Shown in pieces: positions 50,691-63,576 of a DNA stretch of 64,000 nt (positions are counted from its first letter, which is position 1; each line of letters begins with the position of its first letter). A program made the position numbers and the translations under genes. The notes beneath the pieces are model-generated. The model did not search any database. It was not told where the DNA came from and worked only from the letters and a program-made list of their open reading frames with translations. Source of the stretch: Syncephalis fuscata. Its lineage: Eukaryota > Zoopagomycota > Zoopagomycetes > Zoopagales > Piptocephalidaceae. The stretch is taken from contig JAHLTZ010000012.1 in NCBI GenBank assembly GCA_025786725.1, positions 372,001 to 436,000 of the forward strand. The letters are read 5' to 3'.

Positions 50691-52952
50691 AATTGCAATT
50701 TCATGTTATCCCTTAGTTGTTATTGTTACTATGTACAGTGTAGTTTTTTTTGCGTCTGAATGGCCTCTTTTATTTTCTAATATCCTAATATTGCATTTTG
50801 GGCATATTTGCAATGTAAGACACTCGTTTATGGTGCTAAAAAGGTAGAACGACTAGCATTTCTAGTGTTCACCATTGTCTTGAGCATTCTTTGTATCAAC
50901 TTGGTAGGTGCAGTTTATTTTCCAACCATTAATAAAGCAAATGGCCTCCACCATATACAATAATGCTGGGTTGAGTGTTTTCACCAGGAAGATCTTGTGG
51001 CGACAGTTGTAACCAGAGAATACGGCATACCATTGAGGCTACTTGAACAGGTGTTGATGTAAAATAAGAGAAATAAAAACTAGGAATTGAATAGTGTTTT
51101 TATTGATGTTCTTTATTAATGTTTGAATACACATGTTGTTTATATTGTTATATTTGGCATTATTGTTTAATATATTATTGAGTAAAACAATAAGATAGCG
51201 ATAGGAAACGGGAGTGAAAGGAGTAAACAAAAAATGTGAGAGTCAAAGTAAAATGATTTGATCATGTAAATATTACGCGCTCAATCCAATGTTTTATTTT
51301 ATTTTAATATATAGCTATACAACTTTTATTAATGATCAATAAACAAAAACAATTTGTCTTTATATTATTGTAATAATGTATAATATTAGCTGCTTTAATA
51401 AGTAATTAAATTAAAACTTATAATAGTTGACTTAGATGGTGGTCATGTACATGCAAGTATATAAAAGTTAGATTGTGATTGTAAATATTATCTGTACAAA
51501 CAGTCAGAATTATAAAGTATAGTGACAATAATAAATAATTTAATTACTAACTTGTTAATTCAATTTTATCTACAACTCTCTGTTTTCTGTGCGTTAGCTT
51601 AGTTTAACGCTGCTGTTCTAACTGCATCAGCAACAACCAACTTTTGATAAACGCAGTTCAGCATAGCATAGCTGTAATGATTTGCTATAGGTTAAACCAG
51701 TAAACCTTTGAGCTGCCAATTGTTTTTCCATTGGTTTCTGCTTTGATTTGCTCTTCTATATTTCATCTTGCTTGACTTGTCACGATTGGTTTCAGAAATG
51801 TAAGCAGTACTTAGGCCTTGGACGATTACCGGTTTATGTACAATCCATTGACATTATGCACTCGAAACTGCTGGTATTTGGGCAGAACTTTCTATTGTGT
51901 CTAGTCTAGTGTCTGCATGTTACATTATGTAGAATTTAGACAATGCGATTAGTTCACAGCTGAAAATTGATAAAAATGGCTTGTTGGAATGTTCCATTGC
52001 TTAAAATGCCGCGATGCATCATGCTACAAACGGTACTTATTGTACAGACGACTTTAGATAATTGGATTAGCCGCTATTTGAATGATAGTGGTTGCACTAC
52101 ATGTAGCATGATATGTCTGGATGTAATGCATTTGTGAATTCAAAGCAATGATTACCCCATAATAATGGGCATAGTGTCAAATGAAATGCACTCATGTACC
52201 AATCAACACACTTTATAATTTAAAAATCATGGCTGACCTATGTGTAGCAGTAAAAGCTTGTATAAAAATACCGGTTTGCTACATTAAACTCGTTTTTGTA
52301 TCAGTGTCATTTGCTATTCTGTATGCAACAGATATTGAGGACCGAATCGGTAGAAATGGTAGCAAAAGCACCACTATTGTTTTACAAAGCCAAACAATAT
52401 ACTTATTTTTACTAAATAGTTAAACCATGTAACAAAAAAATGCAGGCTAGTATGTCTATTTTTATTTCATATGTACTGGATTATTAACACTATTGTGTCA
52501 TTCATGTAAATTACTAGCAAGTTGAAGTAATGACCGGACAGGTTATGCACTATTTTGTATGCATGCAGATATTGAGGACCGAATCGGTAGAAATGGCAGC
52601 AAAAGCACCACTATCGTTTTTACAAAGTCAAACAATATACTTATTTTTACCGAATAGTGAAACCATGTAACAAAAAATACAGACTAATAGGCTTATCTCT
52701 ATCGCACATGTGCTGGATTATGAACACTATTACAGTACTCGTACAAATGACTAGCAGATTGGAGTAAAGACCGGATAGGTTAAATTAAGACTAGGCAGAC
52801 TGAAGTAAAGGCTGGGAGCATTCTATCACACCATGAATCTATTGGTACATGCGCATTTCAAACCATTATTTGAATTACTTTATTGGTTCATACTACGCAG
52901 CAATGGTATATCTCGTGTGCTACAATATACTGACATCTCACCATAGCCGTAA

Positions 52953-52962
52953 GTTTAAATAG
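52953..52962 (+). promoter_or_regulatory. Possible TATA-like box of the second micro-exon gene
   Basis: GTTTAAATAG about 185 nt before the start codon, conserved with the first locus. Confidence 0.35.
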
Positions 52963-53146
52963 TCTACAAATATACACAACCAGCTGCGATATTATTATCA
53001 CACTTTACTTTCTGCTAAACACACACTACTATTCACTTTATATCAATCACACTCTACTTTTTGCTATACACGCACTACTCTCCACTCTATACCAACCACA
53101 CTCTACTATCTCTTTTATTTGTTTGTCTTAACAAATCAATATCACC

Positions 53147-54331
53147 ATGAAGCTTTCTATTGCTGTCGTTTACACCATCGCTGTGGCTTTGATAGCCACT
53201 ACAGCCATGGTGGATGCTAAACCAATCATGGTTCGTCGTAGTATGTTTCAATGACAATAGATATATTATATTATTATGCTTACTAACAAAATTTTTAACT
53301 TAATATTAATAGGTTGTAAGTTGTATTATATATTGACTGACTATGCACTAATTATGTGCCATGTATTATGCGTATAAACAACTTAATATTAATAGTGTGT
53401 AAGTTGTACTATATATTGACTGACTATGCACTAATTATGTACCATGTACTATGCATATAAACAACTTAATATTAACAGGGAGTAAGTTATATTATATATT
53501 GACTGACTATGCACTAATTATGTACCATGTATTATACGTATAAATAACTTAATATTAATAGATTGTAAGTTGTATTATATATTGACCGACTATGCACTGA
53601 CTATGTATTATACATATAAATAATTCAATATTAACAGGCAGTAAGTTCTATTATATATCAACCGACTATGCACTAATTATGTACCATGTATTATGTGTAT
53701 AAATAACCTAATATTAATAGCCTGTAAGTTGTATTATATACTAATGACTATCACTAATTATATACCATGTATTGTGCGTATAAACAACTTAATATTGGCA
53801 GTCTGTAAGTTTTATTATATATCAACCGACTATGCACTAATTATGTACCATGTATTATGTGTATAAACAACTTAATATTAATAGGGGGTAAATTATATTA
53901 TATATTGACTGGCTATGCACTAATTATTATTATATACTATGCGTATAAATAATTCAATATTAACAGGCAGTAAGTTGTATTATATATAACTGACTATGCA
54001 CTAATTATGTATATATACTATGCGTATAAATAACCTAATATTAATAGTGTAAGTTGTATTATATATTGATAATTATGCACTAATTATTTACCATGTATTG
54101 TGCGTATAAATAACTTAATATTAACAGGTCGTAAGTAGTATTATACGTTGACTGACCACATATTAATTATGCTATTTACTGATTGTACCGATTATTTAAT
54201 ATCAATATATTGATGGCTTATAAATTAATTATATGGCATATAATATCTTTATTTGTAAATACAGAATAATCAATGGTTTCAAGACATCAGCATTGGTAGT
54301 GCAATCAAGCCACTATTCCAATACACTTTAG
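53147..54331 (+). CDS. Second secreted micro-exon gene, short paralogue
   Basis: Exon 1 (53147-53240) is 94 nt, like its paralogue, and encodes 31 residues with 23 identical: signal peptide, MVDAKP and Arg-Arg. Micro-exons lie at 53313, 53396, 53479, 53562, 53638, 53721, 53802, 53885, 53967 and 54128, all 3 nt. A single nucleotide remains at 54048 between AG and GTAAGT. Introns are 72-80 nt, the last 134 nt. The terminal exon starts at 54265. Skipping the 1-nt unit gives 11 residues after Arg-Arg with one cysteine and a stop at 54267-54269. Including it gives about 20 more codons and a stop at TAG 54329-54331, a position conserved in the other locus. The mature part is too short for the six-cysteine pattern, so it may be contracted, diverged or decaying. 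Confidence 0.62.
53241..54264 (+). repeat. Tandem codon-exon array, second locus
   Basis: Eleven spacers between 71-80-nt intron units. Acceptors read AATATTAATAG or ATTAACAG; donors are GTAAGT except GTAAAT at 53888. Triplets differ from unit to unit, while the unit body (ATTGACTGACTATGCACTAA) is strongly conserved. Confidence 0.88.
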
Positions 54332-56548
54332 GTATATATTCGGTGAAAAGCAAGACCATTTGGCAACTACGCTGTCCAGTCTATTTATATATCAAGTTTT
54401 GGCCAATGCTCCGGTTTATCCAGTCTTTAATCAATGAGATCATTATTTTATCAACAAGATTGCAATCAGTTGTTTCTATTCAACTGTGCAAGCTTATAGT
54501 AATAAACCTATGGTTCCATCTTAACTATATACAATCAAATTGCTAAATCTATAATCATGTCCTATTTGCATTCAATTATTAATCAAATAATTAAATTAAT
54601 AACAAAATGTGTATGATCATATCGTGTAAGCTATAGGCATAGATTGGTATGGATAGTAACAAAGCTATTATTATCATATAGCCAAATAATAGTATGCTGA
54701 AATTAGAATAAATATGTTTTTTAATAAAACATGACAACAAAGCATAGAATATTATAAAACAAAATAAATAGACAAATCAAATACGTGAATAGTAATAGCG
54801 AAACTATACTGATGCAATTGACTAAAAGTAATGAACAAAATGAATCAAAATCTACTAAAGAATACATTTAGCAATAAAATTTTAGCGTTTGTTAATATAG
54901 TTTTTGCAATTTACAATATTATTAATATAGATGGACATATAGTATGTGTATAGAGAATAGACATGTACCGTATAATAATAATAAATAGTTTAATAATCAA
55001 TGACACTCACCACCCAGTTTCATCTTCAATAAAACAGCTATTAGTTTAAATGTGTGGGTATTATAGCCATTTAACTACCAAATTACTTAAATAAAGGACA
55101 GTGTGCTTAATATTGCTGAAAAAGTTATTTTTATTTAGTTAATAAAAACATCATAAGATTTGATACAAATCAAGTGGTTGAATAATCCGCCACAGCACCT
55201 TATAAGCCTCTTTCGCCATGTCCCATGACTTTTCTAAATTAGAATATTGGAGCAACTACTGCAATGTTTAAAATGAATGTTATAAGCAGATTGTTCTAGT
55301 TTATCAACGACAAATGTCATGTTGACGGCTTTATTTTGCATATCTTCGCTCTTGCTTAATACACCAACTAACTGATTTGAGTTAATCAAAGCAATAACAC
55401 TTTCATGTAATTCAAAATTGTTTAATTGCTAAATCTGATACTGAAACGCTTTAAACAAACCAGTATAATTTTATCTGTTGGTCAATTTTATATTTTAAAA
55501 AAATTATTAATTATATCATTTTTGTTTGCATTACATTTTATTATTTACTTTAATAGCTGTTTCATTAGTAGCTTGTATTTATTCAATAAAATTTATTACA
55601 GCATTAACTACTGTTTACTACTACTATTGCTAATTTACATATTATATTTTTGTTTTGTATTTTTAGTTGCATTTGCCACCAGTATATTATTAAAAGTCTA
55701 TTGGCAAATGAAACACAATTGACATTGCTGTTGGTATTGCTACAATTGACTAAATTACGTAAATAAGCAAAGTTTAAATTAAAATTGTTGCATTTATTGT
55801 AATTAGCTTTTTCTTATCAGGCATTTTTAGCTCTTATTACTCAACAATATTATAAATACATAATACTGTTACTCAACTAACAATAAATATGCTTTTTATA
55901 GTCCAATTCATTTTATTACTGATTTTGTAGCAACGACATTCTTTTTATCAATCAAAAGCAATTCAAGCTTTTTAATAAGAAATAATAGCGCCTGTTGAGC
56001 TATTATAATTGGCAGTGTGTATTAAATAATTAAATATATACTTGATGCTTTTACTTGTACATTTTTTGGTTTTACATTTGGGAATGTAGTAGTATAATTT
56101 GTAATATAATTAGTAATAAATTTGATAATACCATTGTTACGGTTCTAGTTTAGAAATCATAATCTAGATGAGCAAGCAACATCTTATCCTGGAGTTATCT
56201 TATAACATTAATTTCTGATGTATATTAACGCTTACCTTTACGCTTAGAATATATGTATTGGTCGTATCGATTTGCTAATAGAACTTGGATGCTTTTTAGT
56301 ATTTCATCATTAACGCAGCATGCTAGTTCATGTGACTGCTCATATGCTCACAATTAGCAAGTAGCTATTCGTCATATCTTCTTAATAGACATTTGTTACT
56401 AGTAATCGGTACTAATATCCGATAAGTATATTAGTTCTGTGATCAATCACATGCAACTTTAGCTGGTTATCCAATCACATGGTATATCTCTTAATCACCC
56501 TTTTACAATATTCTGTCCGGAATATTAAAATAGTAACAACGGCATTGT
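54332..56548. other. 3' flank of the second micro-exon gene
   Basis: Inverted match of 11.9-13.7 kb up to about 56098, then about 450 bp of unmatched AT-rich sequence. No gene supported; the open frames at 54343-54546 and 55426-55722 lie in repeat sequence. Confidence 0.5.
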
Positions 56549-56932
56549 GATTCGATTGTCATTGTAGGTTATCCGATACTCACTCGAATGTTACTATTTT
56601 TGGCAAGTGCCAATGGATCGGAGGTAGAAAAATAGCCGACTACATGCCGAAGCAACTACAAATTAGATTAGCCAAATAAAATGACAAATTATAGACCTGT
56701 GATAGCAAAATAGCAATAAACTGCTATTCATTTAAAGGACTGATTATATAGTGATTGCTTGTTAATTATACTATTTGAATTTTGTAAACGTCTCACCATG
56801 GAACCTGCAGTATCTATTCATTCACAAAATATACATATCGAAGAAGCATCAACCAAGCAGAAGGATGTCGAACCAATAATTGCCAATAATGAAGTCAAGA
56901 CTTCGGCATTAGTGCTGCAATATTTGTTAAAT
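56549..56932. repeat. 384-bp direct repeat, downstream copy
   Basis: Partner of 50066-50449. This copy continues into the intact SNG1-like gene, which marks it as the original context. Confidence 0.92.
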
Positions 56933-58240
56933 CGACGTAATATTATATTGCTATTTGGTCTTGGTATAACCGTTTACATATACGCCTGGCTTTATATTGG
57001 AGGACTGTGGAATCCTATTAGCCATATAAGAAATGTCGAGATTGCATTACTTAATAGTGATAAGGGGTTTAATTTTACTAATGTACCGGATACTACCCGT
57101 GAATTAATACTTCAATCAACGGGGGGCCGTTCATTAGGCGAAGTCATTGGCAAAGCATTAACGAACGTACCAGATGCTAATTTTGACTGGAAATCGCAAG
57201 AATTCCAAATGACGCGCGATCAATTGCTTAAATCGATTGACGATGGCAATTTCGTAGCCGGCATCTATATCCCCACAACGTTTAGTCAGGACTTTTTATC
57301 GGCCTTTTCTGCGCCAAATACCTCGCAAAGTTACCAGAAAATGCAGATTGAGTATATCCACGACCAGGGTAGAAATTACGGCGCCGATAGCATTATCAGT
57401 CTTATCATTCAACGATTAATTACTGGTGTTAGTAGCGGGTTTGAAAAGCAACTTTTATCAAGTCCTAAAGCAGCTCAAATCGTCTTGGCAGCCCAGCCAA
57501 CTTTTTGGGAAACGCCGATTCAAACTATATCGACTACGCTGCATCCCGTTCATCGTTATGGACAAGGCTTTGCCTCATACGCATCAGTTGTCGTAATAAT
57601 TATTGGCTGCATCGGTGTTGTAACAGTTATAAATCGTTACGTCGATACAATGCCAGTCGTGCGTTTATTAAATCACGTTAATCAGAACGATGTTAGAACA
57701 ACTAAACCGACATTTAGCGTAGCACGCATTGTTATCATTAAACTAGGCATTATGATAGGTGGATTATTTATTTGCTCAATCTTTATATGGTCAGTACCGC
57801 TTTCGTTAGATGGTCATCAATTCGATGGTGCCTCGGCAGCAGCAGCTTTATTTTTTATTTTTTTGGCAGGTTTATCGGTACTTGGTTTCATCTCGTTATT
57901 ATGTGATTTAATTGGAGTAGAAATGTTTTCTGGTCCCGCGTCGACTCTGCTTATTTTATTTCTCACAACAGGCAGTGCCATTATGGATGACGAACTATCA
58001 GGAAGTATTTTTTACATGGGGCGCGCTTTTCCATTTTATTACGCCGTACGAGGATTGCGATTCATCTATTTTGGATCACTTCATAATAAGATGTGGATCA
58101 ACTGTGTCGTGCTTGCCGCATGGGCAATTGTAGCGCTAACTGCGACGGTGTTTGTAAATGCACGCCGCCTTTACCGGCAACGCCAAATCATATCTACTGG
58201 CGATAGTGGTCGAGCAACGGAGATGGCGGCACATCATTAA
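56798..58240 (+). CDS. SNG1/DUF3533-family membrane protein, copy A
   Basis: Single exon, 480 residues from ATG 56798 (the upstream frame lacks an ATG). It has an N-terminal membrane span (IILLFGLGITVYIYAWLYIG) and then an extracytoplasmic domain with GLWNPISHIRNVEIALLNSDKG, as in the SNG1/YhgE-Pip family. The C-terminal half holds about five spans (for example IIIGCIGVVTVINRY and FFIFLAGLSVLGFISLLCDLIG). Yeast SNG1 gives resistance to nitrosoguanidine and influences membrane lipid asymmetry. The exact activity is not settled and is inferred here by family. Its 5' end is duplicated 6.5 kb upstream. Confidence 0.85.
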   Translation: MEPAVSIHSQNIHIEEASTKQKDVEPIIANNEVKTSALVLQYLLNRRNIILLFGLGITVYIYAWLYIGGLWNPISHIRNVEIALLNSDKGFNFTNVPDTTRELILQSTGGRSLGEVIGKALTNVPDANFDWKSQEFQMTRDQLLKSIDDGNFVAGIYIPTTFSQDFLSAFSAPNTSQSYQKMQIEYIHDQGRNYGADSIISLIIQRLITGVSSGFEKQLLSSPKAAQIVLAAQPTFWETPIQTISTTLHPVHRYGQGFASYASVVVIIIGCIGVVTVINRYVDTMPVVRLLNHVNQNDVRTTKPTFSVARIVIIKLGIMIGGLFICSIFIWSVPLSLDGHQFDGASAAAALFFIFLAGLSVLGFISLLCDLIGVEMFSGPASTLLILFLTTGSAIMDDELSGSIFYMGRAFPFYYAVRGLRFIYFGSLHNKMWINCVVLAAWAIVALTATVFVNARRLYRQRQIISTGDSGRATEMAAHH

Positions 58241-58714
58241 GCTTTTCCGTATGCTATGCCATTTCTGATCTAACTATTTTTATGATTAACAGTGCAGTTT
58301 TAGTGAATACAGTTCATGTTATACTGATGGTCGGAGTAGTGTTCCCGTTTCGGCTGTACATGCAATGTCCCCGAAATTTATCCGTACCCCCATTGGGTTG
58401 ACCAGTCACTAAATTCATGATTCGACCATCTCATTTGTCCACCAACGTGTTTTGCAATCCTGTTATTATTTATTCATTGACGCAAATGCCGTATTATTTT
58501 TTTGAAAATACACTGAACGGATAAGAACATTTGCGTCAAGTCCTTAGCTTGGCTTGCAACGGCATGGGATAATTTACTATTATATTTTAACCGATTAAAA
58601 CCATGCTTCATTTTTATTGTTTATAAAAAGACTGATGGTTTTGATTATTTCTCGTTTACATCATTAGTTTCAGTTATAGGTAGTTTGTGTTGTTTATTTT
58701 CGTTTATACACATC

Positions 58715-60276
58715 ATGGCAAATCCATCAGCATCACCAAGCTGGCATATGCCACGCAGTATATTTCCTAGTTTGATTAACAAGAAAATCATCATTGCGCT
58801 GATATTTGTTTCATTTATTCCATTTATTTACATGTGGCTGTACATGGGCGGCATTTGGAACCCAATGAAATATATGAACAATGTTGAAGTTGCTTTTATC
58901 AACGCCGATGCTGGATTCGACTTTACCAATGTGCCCGCACCTTTGGCAGAAGCAATTAAATCGGCCACCAATGGGCAATCGATGGGTGCAACAGTTGAAG
59001 CACAAATTGTAGGCCAAAAACAAATCAAATTTGACTGGAAAATACTAGATGGATCCGAGTACACCTATGAAGCATTACGCGACGCAATCGACTATGGTAC
59101 CTACCAATTCGGTATTTATATTCCCAAAAACTTTAGCGCCAACTACCTTAGCGCCTTCTCTACCAATAGCACCGCAGAGTACCGCCCAATGGTCATTCAA
59201 TATGCTTATGATCAAGGCCGTGACTACTCAACTGCTTCTATGATTACTGCGCCTATATCGCGTCTAGTAGTAGCGGTCAGTCAAGGCATGGCGCGCAAAC
59301 TGCTTACTGGACCAAATGCCGTTAACAGTCGAAATGCCATGGTTCCTGCCTTCTGGATCGAGCCAATTGCCCTTGCTACAGATGTCTTGCACCCAATTAA
59401 CAGATTCGGCCAAGGTACTGCTTCTTACATGTCCATCATGGTGATGTACATCGCTTCAATTGCTATTGTTACCGTTACACGTCGTTTCGTTGTTGGGGAC
59501 CCGGTTGTTTTTGGCTATGTTAATCAGACCGGTGATCTGCCATTGAATCAAGTAGAGACACGCGATGTTGGCACTAGTCCACAAGATAATCATGTTTACA
59601 ACGTGGACACGCCAGCAGATTCCGATATCGATTTAAGCGATGATGAAAGCGGCACAAATACACCAAAAGAGGCGAATACCGACGAAAAGCCGCAGCCAAT
59701 CTTTTCAATTTTCCGTATTGTTCTTGCTAAATACGTTATTATGCTAGGTGCACTCTTCTGTGTGCATTGTTAGTATGGTCGGTACCCATGTCACTTGAAG
59801 GAGCTCAATTCGAAGGCGCACCATCAGTAGCAGCACTGTTTTATCTTCTTTTTATCGGATTCTGCTTTATCAATCTTCTTAGTCTTTTCTGCAATCTATT
59901 CGGCCTTGATGGATTCTCGCTGCCTGCATCGCTATTTATGATTTTCATGATGAGCACCGGCAGTGCTATGCTTTCTGACGTTTTATCACCAAGATTTTTC
60001 CGCATTGGCCGAGGTCTTCCCTTCCACTATGGTGTGCAAGGCCTTCGATTCATTTTCTTTGGCTCGCTTAAAAGCCAAATGGGTCTGTGCTGTGGTGTGA
60101 TAATCGCTTGGACTGTAGCCACGCTCATTCCAGGAGTGTGGGCTGCTGTTCGTGCCGAACGAATTCGTCGAGGCGAACACATTAAGCGCGTAACTAAACG
60201 CCATCGCTTGCAAATGCGTCGACTTCGTCGCAAACAAACTGCAGAAATTGTAGAGCAAGCTAACAAAGCTGTATAA
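58715..60276 (+). CDS. SNG1/DUF3533-family membrane protein, copy B, with a frame break
   Basis: Tandem paralogue of copy A, 475 bp downstream on the same strand. It has the same architecture: LIFVSFIPFIYMWLYMGGIW, then NPMKYMNNVEVAFINADAG, an acidic linker near residue 300, C-terminal spans and a strongly basic tail (RLQMRRLRRK). The first frame ends at TAG 59771-59773 in a membrane segment and the remainder is open from 59767 to 60276. One added base there would restore an alignment of equal length to copy A. I take it as a single-base loss, real or an assembly error. Confidence 0.78.
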
Positions 60277-60442
60277 TTTACAGCTTTAATTTAGCTACTA
60301 ATATACATTATAGCACAATGTAATACTTTATTTAGTTATTTAATTTTTATCAAGCTATTATTATACGTTATTTCATTACTAAGTAAATAAAGATAGATTA
60401 TTTAAAATACTTATTTATTAATTAAATATATGGGAGTCATTT

Positions 60443-61559
60443 TACTTTGAGTCCCTATTCTTAAATGGGACAAAAGATTCATAGCTCAAATAAACCATCA
60501 ATCAGTTTATAATACTAAGAATTGCTATTTGTTGAAGCAGTGCCACATCAACTCCGATTAAATTAATCAGTGTCAATTAATCAGCACCATTTTCAATATT
60601 TGATATCAATGGTAAGAAATTAGAAGGCCTTGATTCACCACTGGCCATTGTACTGAATATACCGTGCATGTTTCTGCTGGCATTAACATCACGCTGTCAT
60701 ACCGTACGACAATCATTGTTTTGACAAACAAGTACGCTATACATTGTGCCGCTGGTTTCTTCCAAATGTAAACCTGCCATCTCCTTTTTCTTGCATTTGG
60801 AACAGACTTTGATGTATTGTATTCGTCAATATCTACAATCACCAGAAATCCTTGTTGCTCAGCAGCTTTGAGCATCTTTCTGCAGCGATTGGCCAGTCCA
60901 GCAACCTTGTATTTCATAGAAGTGGCAAATCGAGCAGCTCCAAAAGCAATAAGTGGAATTTTATTATCAAGTGGCCGAATAGGTAGAGGCCATATGTTAG
61001 TGTAAATGTTAATAAATGTTGATCCATATTATTGTTACTGTAAAGTATTTAAACATTATATTTTGATATTTAATGCCATTCACCATCCATCATCATGTTT
61101 ATATATTGAATGCTATTAAATAAAGTCATTTTAATCACAAAGCATACTAAATGGCTAATAAATTCAATTAAATTGCATAATAATGTTAAATAACACACAA
61201 TATTTTATATAATGATACGGTTTATTTAACTCAATTAACAAGCATTAAAATTAAAGTCAAAAATAAAATGGTACATAGCATGTATATATTAGTGTAACAA
61301 TAACGACTGCGGAATGACATGAAATCGTGATCAATGGCTTCTATTGATATTCAATCAATCCTCCTACACATGGCCAACAACAATAATAATCAACCTCAAA
61401 TGTTCCAAAGAAATCAAATAGTATGTTACATTGTTTATTAAATCAATTTATTGACAACATTTTTATGAAAAAATAATATAGTTATGTTGTGTATAATGAC
61501 GGCATGACTCTGATCGGAATAATTTTGCTTTAGAAATCCAAAATGTAAAAGTAAAAGTA
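60443..61559. mobile_element. Inverted-repeat element carrying a Fanzor remnant
   Basis: The left end TACTTTGAGTC and the right end GTAAAAGTA region resemble the ends of 37235-38133. Shared internal blocks confirm the relation. Between them, on the minus strand, lies a broken Fanzor/TnpB-like coding remnant absent from the shorter copy. Confidence 0.6.
60606..61005 (-). pseudogene. Fanzor (TnpB-like RNA-guided nuclease) C-terminal remnant
   Basis: The minus strand reads VDIDEYNTSK in one frame. After a one-base shift it reads VCSKCKKKE, then VLVCQNNDC, and after a second shift QRDVNASRNM. The order E-Y-x-T-S-K, C-x2-C, C-x4-C, R-D-x-N-A is the C-terminal zinc finger and last RuvC motif of TnpB/Fanzor proteins. 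Two frame breaks and the loss of everything N-terminal show it is dead. Fanzors are known passengers of eukaryotic transposons and some are RNA-guided nucleases. Confidence 0.82.
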
Positions 61560-61760
61560 AAATTCAACTTTATCAGTGTTATGATTCGCATTATATTTTG
61601 TTTCTAAAAAACAAAGCTTTGAATAAAAAGTTTAGTAGACTGTATACAAATATACTATATAAGTAATAAACATTAATTTAGATCAGCAATAGTATTATCA
61701 AGTTTTCTAAAAATCCTATTTTATGCTTCAAGCGTATCATTAACAATGGCTCATTTGTGT

Positions 61761-62933
<1,173 letters not shown>

Positions 62934-63114
62934 AGTCAAGGGGTCGATAAAGAACACGTGTATTGTATTGCTATAAGTATTGTTAGTAGGCAATGAAACG
63001 CAAGCTTGTACTAGATGTACGATGGAGAGAAAGCAAGTGAATACAAGCAGTGAAACCTTCAAACACTTCTTTATTTTCTTTTCAGTCACAATCTACATCG
63101 AATCTTTGGCAAGA

Positions 63115-63576
63115 ATGGCGACTGACGTAAACAACCTTAAGGATGAGGCCAACGACGGCAACAACACAGAAGATCCCGTCACAGTGAAGCTAATTAGCGC
63201 TGAGGCAAGGTGTTTACTGTGAATCGTGATGCAGCTATGTGCTCTGGCACTATTAAGAATATGCTTTCTGGCGAAGGTAAGGTTAACTAGGCACTAATCA
63301 ATACTTTATTCAGCTAACACTTGAGTCGTAGCTTGTTTCATGGAAAGCACCAATAATGAAATTAATTTCCTGAGATTAAGTATGTTTATTAGCTCATTGG
63401 CTAAAGTGGTCACTAATCGCTAAGAAAATAGAACCGAGATTTTACAGCAAGTTTGTGAGTATTTGGAGTTCAAACACAAATATCGAGATCATACGGAGAA
63501 CATTCCTGAATTTCATATCGACCTCGAAGATGCATTGGAACTCCTGATAGCTGCAGACTATTTGGATAGTAAGTAG
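63115..63576 (+). CDS. Elongin C (Skp1-like BTB/POZ)
   Basis: Three exons, about 63115-63276, 63332-63380 and 63440-63576. Recognised from VKLISAE, FTVNRDAAMCSGTIKNMLSG, TNNEINF, LQQVCEYLEFKHKYRDHTE and NIPEFHIDLEDALELLIAAD. Elongin C binds Elongin B and BC-box substrate receptors in cullin ubiquitin ligases and also acts with Elongin A on RNA polymerase II. Two one-base losses are apparent, after GCTGAG near 63206 and near 63371 (TTCCTGAG where a TTC-CGT-GAG-like sequence is expected). Because the protein is otherwise highly conserved, sequence error is likely. The last splice acceptor is approximate. Confidence 0.85.

Larger units (their letters stand above)
50635..56098. repeat. Right arm of the inverted segmental duplication
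   Basis: Reverse complement of about 11905-19690 by long matching stretches, with a much shorter micro-exon array and no SINE. A local tandem duplication of about 236 bp (about 52310-52545 and 52546-52790, both with GAGGACCGAATCGGTAGAAA) is present here and single in the left arm. Ends are approximate. Confidence 0.85.

Noticed and set aside
54343-54546. 67-codon open frame after the second micro-exon gene
   Set aside because: It lacks an ATG start, and the corresponding left-arm sequence has an indel and early stop, so the frame is not conserved.
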